Positions 59,501 through 64,000 of a stretch of DNA of 64,000 bases are shown here, in pieces. Every line of letters starts with the position of its first letter. The first letter of the stretch is position 1. The DNA is from Plazaster borealis (taxonomy: Eukaryota > Echinodermata > Asteroidea > Forcipulatida > Labidiasteridae). Position numbers and translations under genes: made by a program. Below the pieces are notes generated by a model, which worked only from the letters and a program-made list of their open reading frames with translations, did not search any database and was not told the DNA's origin. The stretch is from positions 22,062,822 through 22,126,821 of the forward strand of contig CM037473.1 in the NCBI GenBank assembly GCA_021014325.1. The letters run 5' to 3'.

Positions 59501-60062
59501 AAAGTTGTCAACATGTTGTAGGTCTTATAATGACCCCACTCAAGTCACACACATACACACAAAGTAGAACTTAACTTGTTTGCTGTGTGTCAGTTTCGAC
59601 GCGCACTAATGTATTATTCACAGTACCCCGCCCCCAACCACCTCACCTCAACCCCACAAGAACAATTAGCCTGAATGCCAGCTATATTTTTTAGTATTTA
59701 TTTAACCTGTGCATTTCCTACTTTGATTCTGCTGTGGGGAGAATCAATTTTGTTTTTTTTACATTTTAAAGTCCTGCACTGTCTCTGGACACCGTCCGTA
59801 TGTGTAGGGTCTGCTGCTACTACTTCTGATACCAACTTTCTCTGAATTACAAGAATGTTGACATGAGTCACGTAATTTAACATGGGTCAAGTTTACAAAC
59901 TAAACAAAAATACAGTTAAAATCTTTCTGATTACAGTTTTAGTACAATAGTTGAAAATAATTTTTTGCTGTTAAAGCTACCGGTACGTCTTCGATCTTCT
60001 AAGGTTGTCAATGTTTTATTTATTGTTATTTTAGCAAAGTCAACGGACACCCAGAAAAGTGA
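31115..60062 (+). CDS. NOS: Nitric oxide synthase, PDZ-containing (nNOS-like), complete, 25 coding exons
   Basis: Converts L-arginine to citrulline and nitric oxide using NADPH and O2, with heme, BH4, FMN, FAD and calmodulin. I joined the exons by GT-AG sites and alignment to remembered vertebrate nNOS; exon lengths sum to 5055 nt, giving 1684 residues. Domains: PDZ (about 8-98), beta-finger (about 99-125), low-complexity linker (126-487), oxygenase (488-866) with zinc cysteines C488 and C493, heme ligand C573 and arginine-binding E751, calmodulin helix (about 888-917), FMN domain (918-1120) with autoinhibitory loop (about 992-1033), FAD and NADPH domains (about 1145-1570), and a C-terminal tail (1571-1684). 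Vertebrate nNOS is about 1434 residues; the excess is in linker and tail. ATG at 31115 has a strong context (ccaccagccATGg) and an in-frame TAA at 31085. Introns run from 111 to 5114 bp. There are no frameshifts or stops, so it looks functional. Coordinates span introns; exons are listed separately. Confidence 0.97.
33500..33975. repeat. Tandem array of about 134-bp units in NOS intron 1, two hairpins per unit
   Basis: Four units are spaced 134, 135 and 115 bases apart (tttgcgaag near 33523, 33657, 33792 and 33907). Each has the palindrome tttgcgaagtttagttttcg plus caaa (8-bp arms) and then tctttactcgtcaaattatg and aatcggtcgtct. Unit junctions carry gaaagtgtcaacactttc, a second 8-bp-arm palindrome. 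The last unit has lost about 20 bp. Confidence 0.85.
35730..36106 (+). mobile_element. MITE family A copy in NOS intron 1
   Basis: It starts ccttgaaggcactgaacacg and ends caaacgtgtacgataccttt, with the perfect central palindrome near 35911-35940. Direct orientation relative to the copy at 22892. It sits in the long intron between the PDZ exon and the oxygenase exons. Confidence 0.8.
37055..37191 (-). mobile_element. tRNA-related SINE fragment in NOS intron 1
   Basis: The plus strand reads gggattcgaacccacgac, the complement of a B box (gtgggttcgaatccc), and ttctagagcagatgtcttgcc as the rest of the head. The upstream words ggttttaccca and aaatccacaggcata recur in introns 14 and 17. It is a small SINE family distinct from the one at 23.7 kb. 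Confidence 0.6.
37681..37814 (+). CDS. NOS: NOS coding exon 2: zinc-thiolate cysteines and N-terminal oxygenase (residues 485-529)
   Basis: Acceptor cgttttgcag, donor AAAAG|gtaggc. The frame reads [14 protein letters not shown], giving C488-x4-C493, the paired cysteines that form the zinc tetrathiolate at the NOS dimer interface, then [10 protein letters not shown]. It starts in phase 0 and ends in phase 2. An 80-95 residue open frame in another register covers the same bases but does not match any family. Confidence 0.95.
37928..38146. mobile_element. GACCCGG-type MITE, copy 3, in NOS intron 2
   Basis: The right end (aatccgggtcaattgtgacc, gggagtttttagagtgcac) is intact. The left end is clipped near gatttccgggtcacaggg. 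It includes ccccccccccgg, a short homopolymer. Intron 2 is 761 bp, so the element is nearly a third of it. Confidence 0.65.
38576..38738 (+). CDS. NOS: NOS coding exon 3: heme-thiolate exon (residues 529-583)
   Basis: Acceptor attttgaatcag, donor CTTCAG|gtacaa. It holds [19 protein letters not shown] followed by IGRIQW. C573 is the proximal heme ligand and W567 is the Trp that stacks on the heme in known NOS. It enters in phase 2 and leaves in phase 0. Confidence 0.97.
38999..39308. mobile_element. MITE of the tagacctta...tgacgtca type with a nested foldback, NOS intron 3
   Basis: It shares ttgacctctacgctagggcg and ccctactcaa with the element at 27066-27238. Inside it, 39120-39225 is another inverted repeat (ctaggtggcagcagacttac, then cagtctgctgccacatag). 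That arrangement suggests one element inserted into another. A 68-codon frame across it is not protein-like. Confidence 0.55.
39371..39462 (+). CDS. NOS: NOS coding exon 4: oxygenase (residues 584-614)
   Basis: Acceptor tgcattgcag, donor CTCAG|gtaatc. It reads [14 protein letters not shown] then [15 protein letters not shown], the strongly conserved NOS helix after the heme-ligand segment. It enters in phase 0 and leaves in phase 2. Confidence 0.96.
40136..40277 (+). CDS. NOS: NOS coding exon 5: oxygenase core (residues 614-661)
   Basis: Acceptor cctttacag, donor ACAGAG|gtaagt. It reads [19 protein letters not shown] then AGYKQPDGS and [10 protein letters not shown]. It is the same length as in human nNOS (47 full codons), with no insertion or deletion. 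Confidence 0.96.
40314..40478. mobile_element. Foldback element in NOS intron 5
   Basis: The left arm cccgggtgctatatttcttt and tcctacgaacttcttgtccc pairs with gggggacaaaaagttcgtag and tgcatcccggg. It also includes agagggcgctatcaaa. It starts about 35 bases after exon 5. Confidence 0.65.
40962..41104 (+). CDS. NOS: NOS coding exon 6: oxygenase (residues 662-709)
   Basis: Acceptor gcttaaacaaag, donor CCCAA|gtaagt. It reads [19 protein letters not shown] then [17 protein letters not shown]. It is one residue longer than human nNOS at the PAKQGP turn. The acceptor has a weak pyrimidine tract, but phase and alignment leave no other choice. Confidence 0.94.
43046..43220 (+). CDS. NOS: NOS coding exon 7: substrate-binding exon (residues 709-767)
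   Basis: Acceptor cgctatctgcag, donor CTGGAG|gtaaag. It reads [30 protein letters not shown] and [12 protein letters not shown]751 in TEIG is the arginine guanidinium ligand and W746 carries the backbone contact in known structures. It enters in phase 2 and leaves in phase 0. It follows the 1.9-kb intron 6. Confidence 0.96.
43250..43535. mobile_element. Foldback element in NOS intron 7
   Basis: The arms pair ctgtattgagagagttgcga with gtcgcaactctctcaatata, around gccattttgttccaaaatgc. The right part (aatagtgcgccaccaagagt) recurs at 46741-46796 in intron 13. A 155-codon frame covers it in the same strand as the gene, but it is not homologous to anything known to me and is not in NOS. Confidence 0.5.
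44202..44303 (+). CDS. NOS: NOS coding exon 8: oxygenase (residues 768-801)
   Basis: Acceptor ccgttcaaag, donor TACCAG|gtaact. It reads [19 protein letters not shown] then [14 protein letters not shown]. It is exactly 34 codons and phase 0 on both sides, so it could be skipped without a frameshift, but it encodes conserved core sequence. Confidence 0.95.
44686..44880 (+). CDS. NOS: NOS coding exon 9: BH4 and dimer-interface exon (residues 802-866)
   Basis: Acceptor attcattttcag, donor TACCAA|gtaaga. It reads [40 protein letters not shown] and [10 protein letters not shown]. The tryptophan in WVWVVPP and the VYHQEM segment form the tetrahydrobiopterin pocket and dimer face. It is 65 codons, phase 0 on both sides. 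Confidence 0.97.
45115..45212 (+). CDS. NOS: NOS coding exon 10: hinge and start of calmodulin helix (residues 867-899)
   Basis: Acceptor cttttccaactag, donor GCTAA|gtacgt. It reads [14 protein letters not shown], then a Ser/Gln stretch and a run of five arginines (888-892) leading into TFKEVAK. In nNOS the equivalent basic start is KRRAIGFKKLAE. The Arg run makes the N-terminal side of the calmodulin helix more basic than in vertebrates. Confidence 0.95.
45745..45889 (+). CDS. NOS: NOS coding exon 11: calmodulin helix and first FMN loop (residues 899-947)
   Basis: Acceptor catttgttccag, donor GCGAAG|gtaagt. It reads [18 protein letters not shown], the conserved calmodulin-binding helix, then [17 protein letters not shown], where TETG is the FMN phosphate loop. 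This is nearly identical to nNOS, so calcium-calmodulin control is expected. Confidence 0.97.
46400..46504 (+). CDS. NOS: NOS coding exon 12: FMN domain (residues 948-982)
   Basis: Acceptor acccattgtag, donor GGCGAG|gtaagc. It reads [20 protein letters not shown] then [22 protein letters not shown] is the second FMN-binding loop of the flavodoxin-like fold. It is 35 codons, phase 0 on both sides. Confidence 0.96.
46616..46674 (+). CDS. NOS: NOS coding exon 13: entry to the autoinhibitory loop (residues 983-1002)
   Basis: Acceptor catttttcattctag, donor CAGAGAG|gtaatt. It reads [19 protein letters not shown]. The first half matches the helix KFGCALMEM of nNOS and the acidic second half begins the inserted loop. 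It is a short exon after the shortest intron (111 bp). Confidence 0.93.
47227..47334 (+). CDS. NOS: NOS coding exon 14: autoinhibitory loop (residues 1002-1038)
   Basis: Acceptor ctccatatttag, donor AATGTTAG|gtaatt. It reads [20 protein letters not shown], then a Ser-rich stretch and SGVLANVR. The segment from EFG to VRF is 57 residues against 60 in human nNOS, so the calmodulin-dependence loop that iNOS lacks is present. Phase 2 on both sides. Confidence 0.93.
47421..47577 (-). mobile_element. tRNA-related SINE fragment in NOS intron 14
   Basis: It shares ctaca/ccaatgtgtggtaagcac, aaatccacaggcata, gggattcaaacccacgac and ctctagagcaagtagacc with the copy at 37055-37191. The B-box complement has one change (ttcaaa for ttcgaa). 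Same orientation as that copy, opposite to the gene. Confidence 0.6.
47825..47999 (+). CDS. NOS: NOS coding exon 15: third FMN loop (residues 1038-1096)
   Basis: Acceptor tttgtatctcag, donor TTCAAG|gtgagt. It reads [40 protein letters not shown] and [15 protein letters not shown] with AYPNFC is the FMN isoalloxazine-contacting loop. It enters in phase 2 and leaves in phase 0. Confidence 0.96.
48398..48744 (+). mobile_element. MITE family B copy in NOS intron 15
   Basis: It starts ttattaaaggttctatatag and ends ccttaccaatcttgtataat. The middle reads gaaaaaccatgcacaatctt and aatggttatagtatgaactt, the complement of the copy at 27.6 kb. Its right end lies 32 bases before the exon 16 splice acceptor. 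Confidence 0.6.
48777..49000 (+). CDS. NOS: NOS coding exon 16: FMN-FAD connecting region (residues 1097-1171)
   Basis: Acceptor gtatgtttgcag, donor GATTCGAG|gtgggt. It reads [20 protein letters not shown], then [15 protein letters not shown] and [12 protein letters not shown]. It matches the nNOS stretch from CDVFCVGDD to RQNLQSPKSS. This is the least conserved stretch of the reductase half. Confidence 0.94.
49525..49721 (+). CDS. NOS: NOS coding exon 17: FAD domain start (residues 1171-1237)
   Basis: Acceptor cccacgtttcag, donor CCTCTTG|gtaagt. It reads [20 protein letters not shown] then [19 protein letters not shown]. The PGDH segment is conserved across diflavin reductases. It enters in phase 2 and leaves in phase 1. 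Confidence 0.95.
49919..50222 (-). mobile_element. Two tRNA-related SINE fragments in NOS intron 17
   Basis: Two partial copies lie in a row. The first (49919-50046) has accaatgtgtgataagcaat and a head remnant ttctagagcagatttaaccactagacc. The second (50148-50222) has ggttttacccaataccaatg and ttcccgagtactgtgg. They match the family at 37055 and 47421. The second copy ends about 50 bases before exon 18. Confidence 0.5.
50273..50442 (+). CDS. NOS: NOS coding exon 18: connecting domain (residues 1237-1293)
   Basis: Acceptor cttttttttcaag, donor TTGAGTAAA|gtacgg. It reads [20 protein letters not shown] then [26 protein letters not shown] and FASxAT-like segments place it in the FAD connecting subdomain. 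The acceptor CAAG is unusual but has a strong pyrimidine tract. Confidence 0.94.
50948..51158 (+). CDS. NOS: NOS coding exon 19: FAD-binding motif exon (residues 1294-1364)
   Basis: Acceptor ggtgattttcag, donor ACCAAAG|gtaata. It reads [32 protein letters not shown] and [13 protein letters not shown]1336, Y1338 and S1339 in RFYS are the FAD-binding residues of the ferredoxin-reductase fold. It enters in phase 0 and leaves in phase 1. Confidence 0.96.
51663..51776. repeat. 22-bp minisatellite in NOS intron 19
   Basis: About five units of catagcaaccagtgtactac with two more bases, with small changes between copies (for example agcaaccaatgtactatccc). It is plain repeat sequence with no coding role seen. 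Confidence 0.8.
52374..52461 (+). CDS. NOS: NOS coding exon 20: FAD pyrophosphate loop (residues 1364-1393)
   Basis: Acceptor atctcgtttcag, donor ATTAGAGC|gtaagt. It reads [18 protein letters not shown] then [20 protein letters not shown] is the FAD-contacting loop of NOS. It follows the 1.2-kb intron 19 that carries a minisatellite. Confidence 0.95.
52567..52777. mobile_element. GACCCGG-type MITE, copy 4, in NOS intron 20
   Basis: It starts agactctaaaaaaaaaacgg and ends gaccctggagtttttagagg. Both terminal repeats are complete, giving arms of about 40 bp. It is the best copy for defining family ends. Confidence 0.7.
53217..53499 (+). CDS. NOS: NOS coding exon 21: NADPH-binding exon (residues 1393-1487)
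   Basis: Acceptor ctctatttcag, donor CCCAAG|gtacgc. It reads [38 protein letters not shown], then [14 protein letters not shown] and [15 protein letters not shown]1411-P-G-T-G-I-A is the NADPH pyrophosphate loop and FGCRKS contacts the 2'-phosphate side. Confidence 0.97.
54096..54287 (+). CDS. NOS: NOS coding exon 22: NADPH domain (residues 1488-1551)
   Basis: Acceptor tcattattcag, donor CTGAGG|gtaggt. It reads [36 protein letters not shown] and [25 protein letters not shown] is the conserved NADPH motif. It is 64 codons, phase 0 on both sides. Confidence 0.97.
54349..54838 (+). mobile_element. tRNA-derived SINE in NOS intron 22
   Basis: The head looks like a tRNA-Leu/Ser relative with an A box (tggccgagcgg) and a B box (ggttcgagttcc). 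A body follows with ccttcggatgggacgttaaa, a segment I recall from SINE-like repeats of several invertebrates. It ends with a LINE-like 3' end and an (ATT)n tail. The unit is about 490 bp, on the same strand as the host gene. The head would not fold into an intact tRNA, so it is not a tRNA gene. Confidence 0.75.
54861..55098. mobile_element. GACCCGG-type MITE, copy 5, in NOS intron 22
   Basis: It starts gcactctaaaaacttccggg and ends gacccgggatttttagagtg. It lies about 20 bases after the SINE that ends at 54838 in the same intron. Confidence 0.7.
55871..56086 (+). CDS. NOS: NOS coding exon 23: end of catalytic core and start of extended tail (residues 1552-1623)
   Basis: Acceptor tctttgatcacag, donor AAGACG|gtgggt. 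It opens with [19 protein letters not shown], where F1561 is the aromatic that shields the FAD ring. In vertebrate nNOS the protein ends about 30 residues later. Here the tail runs on with a Gly, Lys and Asp-rich stretch. The position of the Akt-target serine of vertebrates (second Ser in RLRSES) is M1578. A donor-like gtaaag at 55926 lies inside the exon, but using it would break the frame to exon 24. Confidence 0.93.
56460..56632. mobile_element. MITE with actgcaaaaac ends in NOS intron 23
   Basis: The ends are actgcaaaaactgggtgtta with aaattgacac and gtgtcaatttaacacccaag with tttttgcagt, giving about 30-bp inverted repeats. The element is 173 bp with no coding capacity. Confidence 0.7.
56827..57109. 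mobile_element. MITE with gggcccaatttcat ends in NOS intron 23
   Basis: The ends are gggcccaatttcatagagct and agcgctatgaaattgggccc. The body has gctaaccgtaagcac and aagatggccgccg. Truncated relatives occur near 55190-55370 (intron 22) and 63255-63370. The ends fold toward gcttaacagccg and cttaccgttaagca. Confidence 0.7.
57527..57589 (+). CDS. NOS: Candidate 63-nt cassette exon in the NOS C-terminal tail
   Basis: A clean acceptor (tatttcttattgtctcag) and donor (CTGATG|gtagtt) flank a 63-nt stretch that is open in the frame required by phase 0 on both neighbours. It would add 21 residues, [20 protein letters not shown] plus Met, between residues 1623 and 1624. It is GC-richer than the intron around it. 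No homologue is known to me, so it could be an alternative exon or a chance ORF. RNA evidence would decide. Confidence 0.4.
57590..59240. repeat. GTTGA-rich degenerate repeat region of NOS intron 23
   Basis: The words gttgac, gttgat and tgttga occur far more often here than elsewhere in the window, for example catgttgatagttgactcac near 57721 and gatgcatgtgttgatacgag near 59201. The region includes three exact tgactca motifs (57733, 57954, 58064). No coding frame is supported; the visible frames are short. Confidence 0.5.
58561..58908. repeat. Tandem duplication of about 175 bp in NOS intron 23
   Basis: Unit 1 (58561-58738) and unit 2 (58741-58908) share ggaaatgtccgccaaatagc, ttctgcatcactac, aattgatgcgttcactgt and cctagtttcttaaaa. 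They differ by several small indels, so the duplication is old. Confidence 0.75.
59247..59404 (+). CDS. NOS: NOS coding exon 24: C-terminal tail (residues 1624-1676)
   Basis: Acceptor ttccatgtag, donor TCCAACGG|gtgcgt. It reads [18 protein letters not shown], then [20 protein letters not shown] and FEKKSQSNG. It has no counterpart in vertebrate NOS that I know. The basic Ser/Thr cluster MSRRSIT (1645-1651) fits Arg-directed kinases, and the part after it may form an acidic helix. It is much GC-richer than the flanking intron, and the phase matches both neighbours. Confidence 0.85.
60035..60062 (+). CDS. NOS: NOS terminal coding exon 25 (residues 1676-1684 and stop)
   Basis: Acceptor attgttattttag. 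The 28-nt coding part completes G1676 and reads KVNGHPEK then TGA. The phase (one base completing GG) fits exon 24, and the result [11 protein letters not shown] is a plausible end. Exon 24 would otherwise read through its donor to a stop after CV, so a shorter alternative end is possible. Confidence 0.8.
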
Positions 60063-63000
60063 TAGCCATAACTTCACTTGTGAAATAACTTGACGCACAG
60101 TTCAGAGACGCTGGGGTCGTTCAGTAACTTCACCTATGGTGTATCAGCCGAGATCAGCCATCTTGTTTAGTTTCTGGAACACGTGGTGTAGTTTTATCTT
60201 CAACCTCAAAAGGCACCATGCTTTTAAAATCCAACATAGCCAGCTGCCGAGGACGAGGGTCAGTGTAAGTAGAAATGAGCAACTGTAAGTTTTAAGTGGT
60301 TAGTTGACACTGATTGGATCACACGGTTATGACTTTACTGGTATCAGGAATGCATCGAGATGCGGTGACTACCGACAGAGCGTCGGATAGGCAGTTTGAG
60401 TAAACAGAAAACTTAAAAAAACATTTGTCATCTTTTAGTGTTTGATAAAACACTACATGTAGGCCTATACATGAACATTTAAATGTGGGTTTATAATAAT
60501 TCAATTTGCTTGCTAATTGATAAGATTTTAAGACAGTAATCTTCATAGAACAGTAGCATGTATAATATTATTATTATTGTCAAAATTAATGTTTTCAATT
60601 TTATAAAAAAAATACTTTTTTGTACAAAGAACTAAATTATAACTGTTTGCTGAAGCTTTCCATCCGTAAACATTCCCCGAGAGCAAGCAATTGTATGTAT
60701 TACCTAAACGATTTTCGATTGACCACTTTTAATGACATTTTAAATGTTGTTGAATAATGTCTTTATTGTGGTAGAGTCATATTGGTGCAGTAACCAAGTG
60801 TTGAATGTCACAATATGAGGGAAATAACATAAAGCTGCCGGCAGTTTCTATTGGATGACGTCATTTATGACGTAATAGATATAAATGCAAGGGTATCGGA
60901 CCAGTGTATATTGATAGAGGAGTAAGTGCGACCAAATGTGCGGTATATAGGCGAGCGGACTTGGATGAAAAGTATGAACATCCAATAGGAATGCGTATTA
61001 ATGTAAATTTGGGCGGGTAAATATTCGTTTAAGGTTTTGTAAAAAGACTAACAATACAAATTATTAATATGTTGCGCATGCGCACCTCCGGGTTGTGTGT
61101 CTTAGACAAGCATGCTGTCTGTCTTTTGTGTTGTACAAACATAAGAATTGTTTATAAGTCCATGATAATTTCTCTTTAAAATAGAATAACATAATTTTGA
61201 TCTCTTTTTTATTACGCTTTCAATGTATACAGTAGGGTGATAATTATACAAAAAACGATAAAACTTTTTAATATTTCTTGATGTTTGGTGGACGTGCCTT
61301 AGTGGCGTGCCGAGTGAGTTGTTCTTTTGGGGACGAATAATTGCAATTTGCTTAAAACATTGTAGTTTGTTTTGTTTTTGGGCAAAACAAAACAAATTAA
61401 GATTTATATGCAAATAAGCTTCGTTTGTCCTTGAAAATACTTCTCTTGCCGAATCCGCCAATCAGGGTTGGTTACTGGTATCAATGGTGCTGTTTATATG
61501 CCTCTCTATACCACAACCGCTCCTGCCTGCCAATTTAAAGCGTTCCATCGACCAATCAGATGAGAGCTTTATTGCGAAAGTAGCTCGCCATGTTTTTCAG
61601 TGAATCGCAACGCAAGAAAGTGGCACATTTCCAATCCCATGTTATTATAACATGCTAATTAAACCAAACCCGTAAAAAGTATCTTGCATTTTCTCATTAT
61701 GCAGGCTTCTTTGTTTGTTTACGGAGTGATACTAGCTAAAGTTTATACATATGGCAGGAAGATTAATTAGTTTCCTGCCATCAAATTGATGAACACGTTT
61801 TTAAAATGGTGCCCGGTGTTCTTCAAAGACGCACACTGTCGGCGGGTGGATCAAAACCGGTGTCGGGCGTGGGTAAACTTTATTACAAAATAATTTAGGC
61901 CTATAGAGTAGAAGCCGTAGCTAGGTTTTCGTACAAATGTAAACAAGTATTTGGTTTTAAATGATTGGTATACAAGCTAACGATTTGGTCAAATTAATTA
62001 TTTAATATTATTGAACATTTTAAGATTCACAATTCGTTTTAAGAATTTTGTACATACATGCATGAAAATGGCTGTTTATATATTATGATTTTAAATAATT
62101 ATTACATTTCAACTATTTTGTTCATAAAATATTTATCAGAAAATTAGATATTCTATTCGCTATAAAGTAGCAATATTAGTAATAATAATACATTGTCGAT
62201 GTTGATGTTTAAACACATTCTTCATTTTTTGAATTGTTGGTGTATATATAGGTTTTAGCGATACACAGTGAATTTTAATCTCACCTGGACGGTTTGTTTC
62301 ACTGTGCTTTGTTTTTACAAGAATAGTTGGTCAAGTATGGCGATGTGTTGTTATTTTACACAGAGGTGAGCGGGACATTGACCAATACTCCATAGGTTTC
62401 GGGCCAGAATGTTTGCACTATAACAAGAATAATGCATGGCTTGATGCTGTGAGTGGATGGATTTGGGGTAGGCCTACCGTACCAAATCGATCAAAAAACA
62501 CTAGCAAACACTTCAAGAGATGGAGGATTTGTGTTTGGTTATAGGGTATCAAAGGTACGCCTCAGTCTGGATTCGCCACTGCACACATGAACTATGATGA
62601 GAGTGTACTATTCATTCAAGTAAACGCATTAAACTATTAAAATTTGCTAATAAAATCCAGACAAGACTTGGAGAAAAATTCCATCCCGTATATGTTGGAC
62701 AAGATTTTACAAGGGACCTTGGTAACTCCAAAAATTGTTGTCCTTTCACACGAGGTACATTTTGTAACATTTTACAACCATGCTACAACCATACTACAAT
62801 TTAGCAAGGGACCCTTGCTAAATTGCTCTCGTGTGAAAGGGGCTTAACTCTCGGAAATAGTGGAATGCAATGGCCTTGCAAGTTTAGACAACCGAAACAA
62901 GAGCCAGGATTTCATTGTGATGTGGTGTCTTATACGCTATTGTCGAGAAACAATTACCATAGGCTCTATAAAAGTAGGTGTTATTCGAAAAGAGCAAAAA

Positions 63001-64000
63001 TAAGCAAATAAACGAGTCAGTTATGTTGTGGCACAGGGGGTTTTTGGTATGGCGTCACAATTGGGTAAACTTTCTTCTTCTTTTTTTGTATGTGGATCTG
63101 GAAACTGAAGAATTTTGATTTAATAGAAATTCGGCTCGTCTAATGGAAAAGGAGGGTCATCCGATTGCTCCATGAAATAACCTTTCTCATATTGATAATG
63201 AAAAGGTTTTTTTTCTGGAATACCTTTTAAAATCAATCGACATGTTAAAGATTAGGGCCCAATTTCATGGCACTGCTTACAGCTGAATTCTGCGCTTATA
63301 GCCATAGAATTATGTGCTTTACATGTTGTCATAAGCACATAGTTCCGCTGTAATAAGCAGAGTCATGACATTAGACCCAGATGAAGCTCCTTTTTCTATA
63401 TATGTAACCATGGAGACAGGGAATGAAACGATTGCTGAGCGATTCGCAAATTGTTGTATACCTCAAATATGTTATAGCCAGAACAAAACCATGGCTAACT
63501 CCTTCTCTTGGTCCAATTCCAATTAAACTTGATACAAAATGAGTTTGAAATGGCAGACATGAAATCATGGTGTACGAAGGCAATGGATCCGCACGATCAA
63601 GAATTGTATTACTTATCTTTTTTAATAAAGTATAGTTCAAATAAGTATTAATGTGGCATGTAATATAGAAATGCATGTTGTTTACATGATAGATAATGAA
63701 GTGATTTCGAAAGACATTTACTTTTTTATAGACATTTTGTTGGTTCTTATTTTCTGATTAACATTTTTATCTTACTAATTGTATAAATCCTGTGCTAGTA
63801 GAATTCCACTTTTATCCCTCATAGCTTAATGTTTTAGAGAATGGGTAAAAGATAAGATTCGCCAGCTTGTAAGAACGGTAACCAGGGGGCAGACATTTTG
63901 TTGTTCTTAAAATACAGTGAAACCAGAGACCGGGGCGAAACTGGAAATAGTCTGGCCCCTCGTTTTGTGAGGAATGTCTGCATGTATAATCGTACATGCA
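60063..64000 (+). other. Probable NOS 3' UTR and downstream intergenic sequence
   Basis: No second gene is recognisable. There is no canonical AATAAA in the first kilobase; TATAAA variants occur near 60602 and 60850, ATTAAA near 61660 and AATAAA near 62649, so the polyadenylation site cannot be placed. The stretch contains a small palindromic element (62742-62841) and a truncated GGGCCCAATTTCAT element (63255-63370). Open frames up to 119 codons on the minus strand show no family match. Confidence 0.4.
62742..62841. mobile_element. Small palindromic element
   Basis: The ends cctttcacacgag and ctcgtgtgaaagg are perfect 13-bp complements. Inside is a second perfect palindrome with arms atttagcaaggg and ccctTGCTaaat around a single base. 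It is about 100 bp, downstream of NOS. Confidence 0.65.

Overview
This is animal nuclear DNA. It is AT-rich, has long gene-free stretches packed with short inverted-repeat elements, and holds one multi-exon gene whose introns all use GT-AG. No bacterial, organellar or viral gene content is visible. The gene is a PDZ-containing nitric oxide synthase. The repeats suggest an echinoderm, most likely a sea star: several copies of a roughly 380 bp terminal-inverted-repeat element carry a body sequence I associate with asteroids and sea cucumbers. That species guess is from memory and is moderate; the NOS identification is near certain.

Layout. Bases 1 to about 29.4 kb have no protein-coding gene I can support. 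They hold MITE-like elements, three large foldback elements (11.10-11.95 kb, 12.10-12.49 kb, 16.56-16.71 kb), an inverted pair of tRNA-derived SINEs (23.7 and 24.9 kb), a 3' fragment of a LINE reverse transcriptase on the minus strand (about 14.9-15.4 kb), simple repeats and a tandem duplication (4.5-4.9 kb). A possible distal non-coding exon ends in a strong splice donor at 20261. At 29.38-29.76 kb there is a CpG-richer block with an AAGATGGCGGCC site, a candidate promoter or 5' exon for the downstream gene.

Bases 31115-60062 hold a complete NOS coding sequence on the plus strand. I resolved it into 25 coding exons; all intron phases agree and the spliced frame is open for 5055 nt (1684 residues plus stop). 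Domain order is PDZ with a beta-finger, a long Ser/Pro/Arg-rich linker with two possible dynein-light-chain (LC8) motifs, the heme oxygenase domain, the calmodulin-binding helix, an FMN domain with an nNOS-type autoinhibitory loop, the FAD and NADPH domains, and a C-terminal tail of about 115 residues that is far longer than in vertebrate nNOS. A 63-nt in-frame candidate cassette exon (57527-57589) would lengthen the tail to give 1705 residues.

The protein should convert L-arginine to citrulline and NO with NADPH and O2. The calmodulin site and the autoinhibitory loop predict a calcium-controlled constitutive enzyme. The PDZ and linker predict targeting to membrane scaffolds. The introns carry many mobile-element copies: a tRNA-headed SINE, GACCCGG-type MITEs, a 22-bp minisatellite, and a 134-bp tandem array with two hairpins per unit. 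Bases 60063-64000 are probable 3' UTR and intergenic sequence without a recognisable gene.
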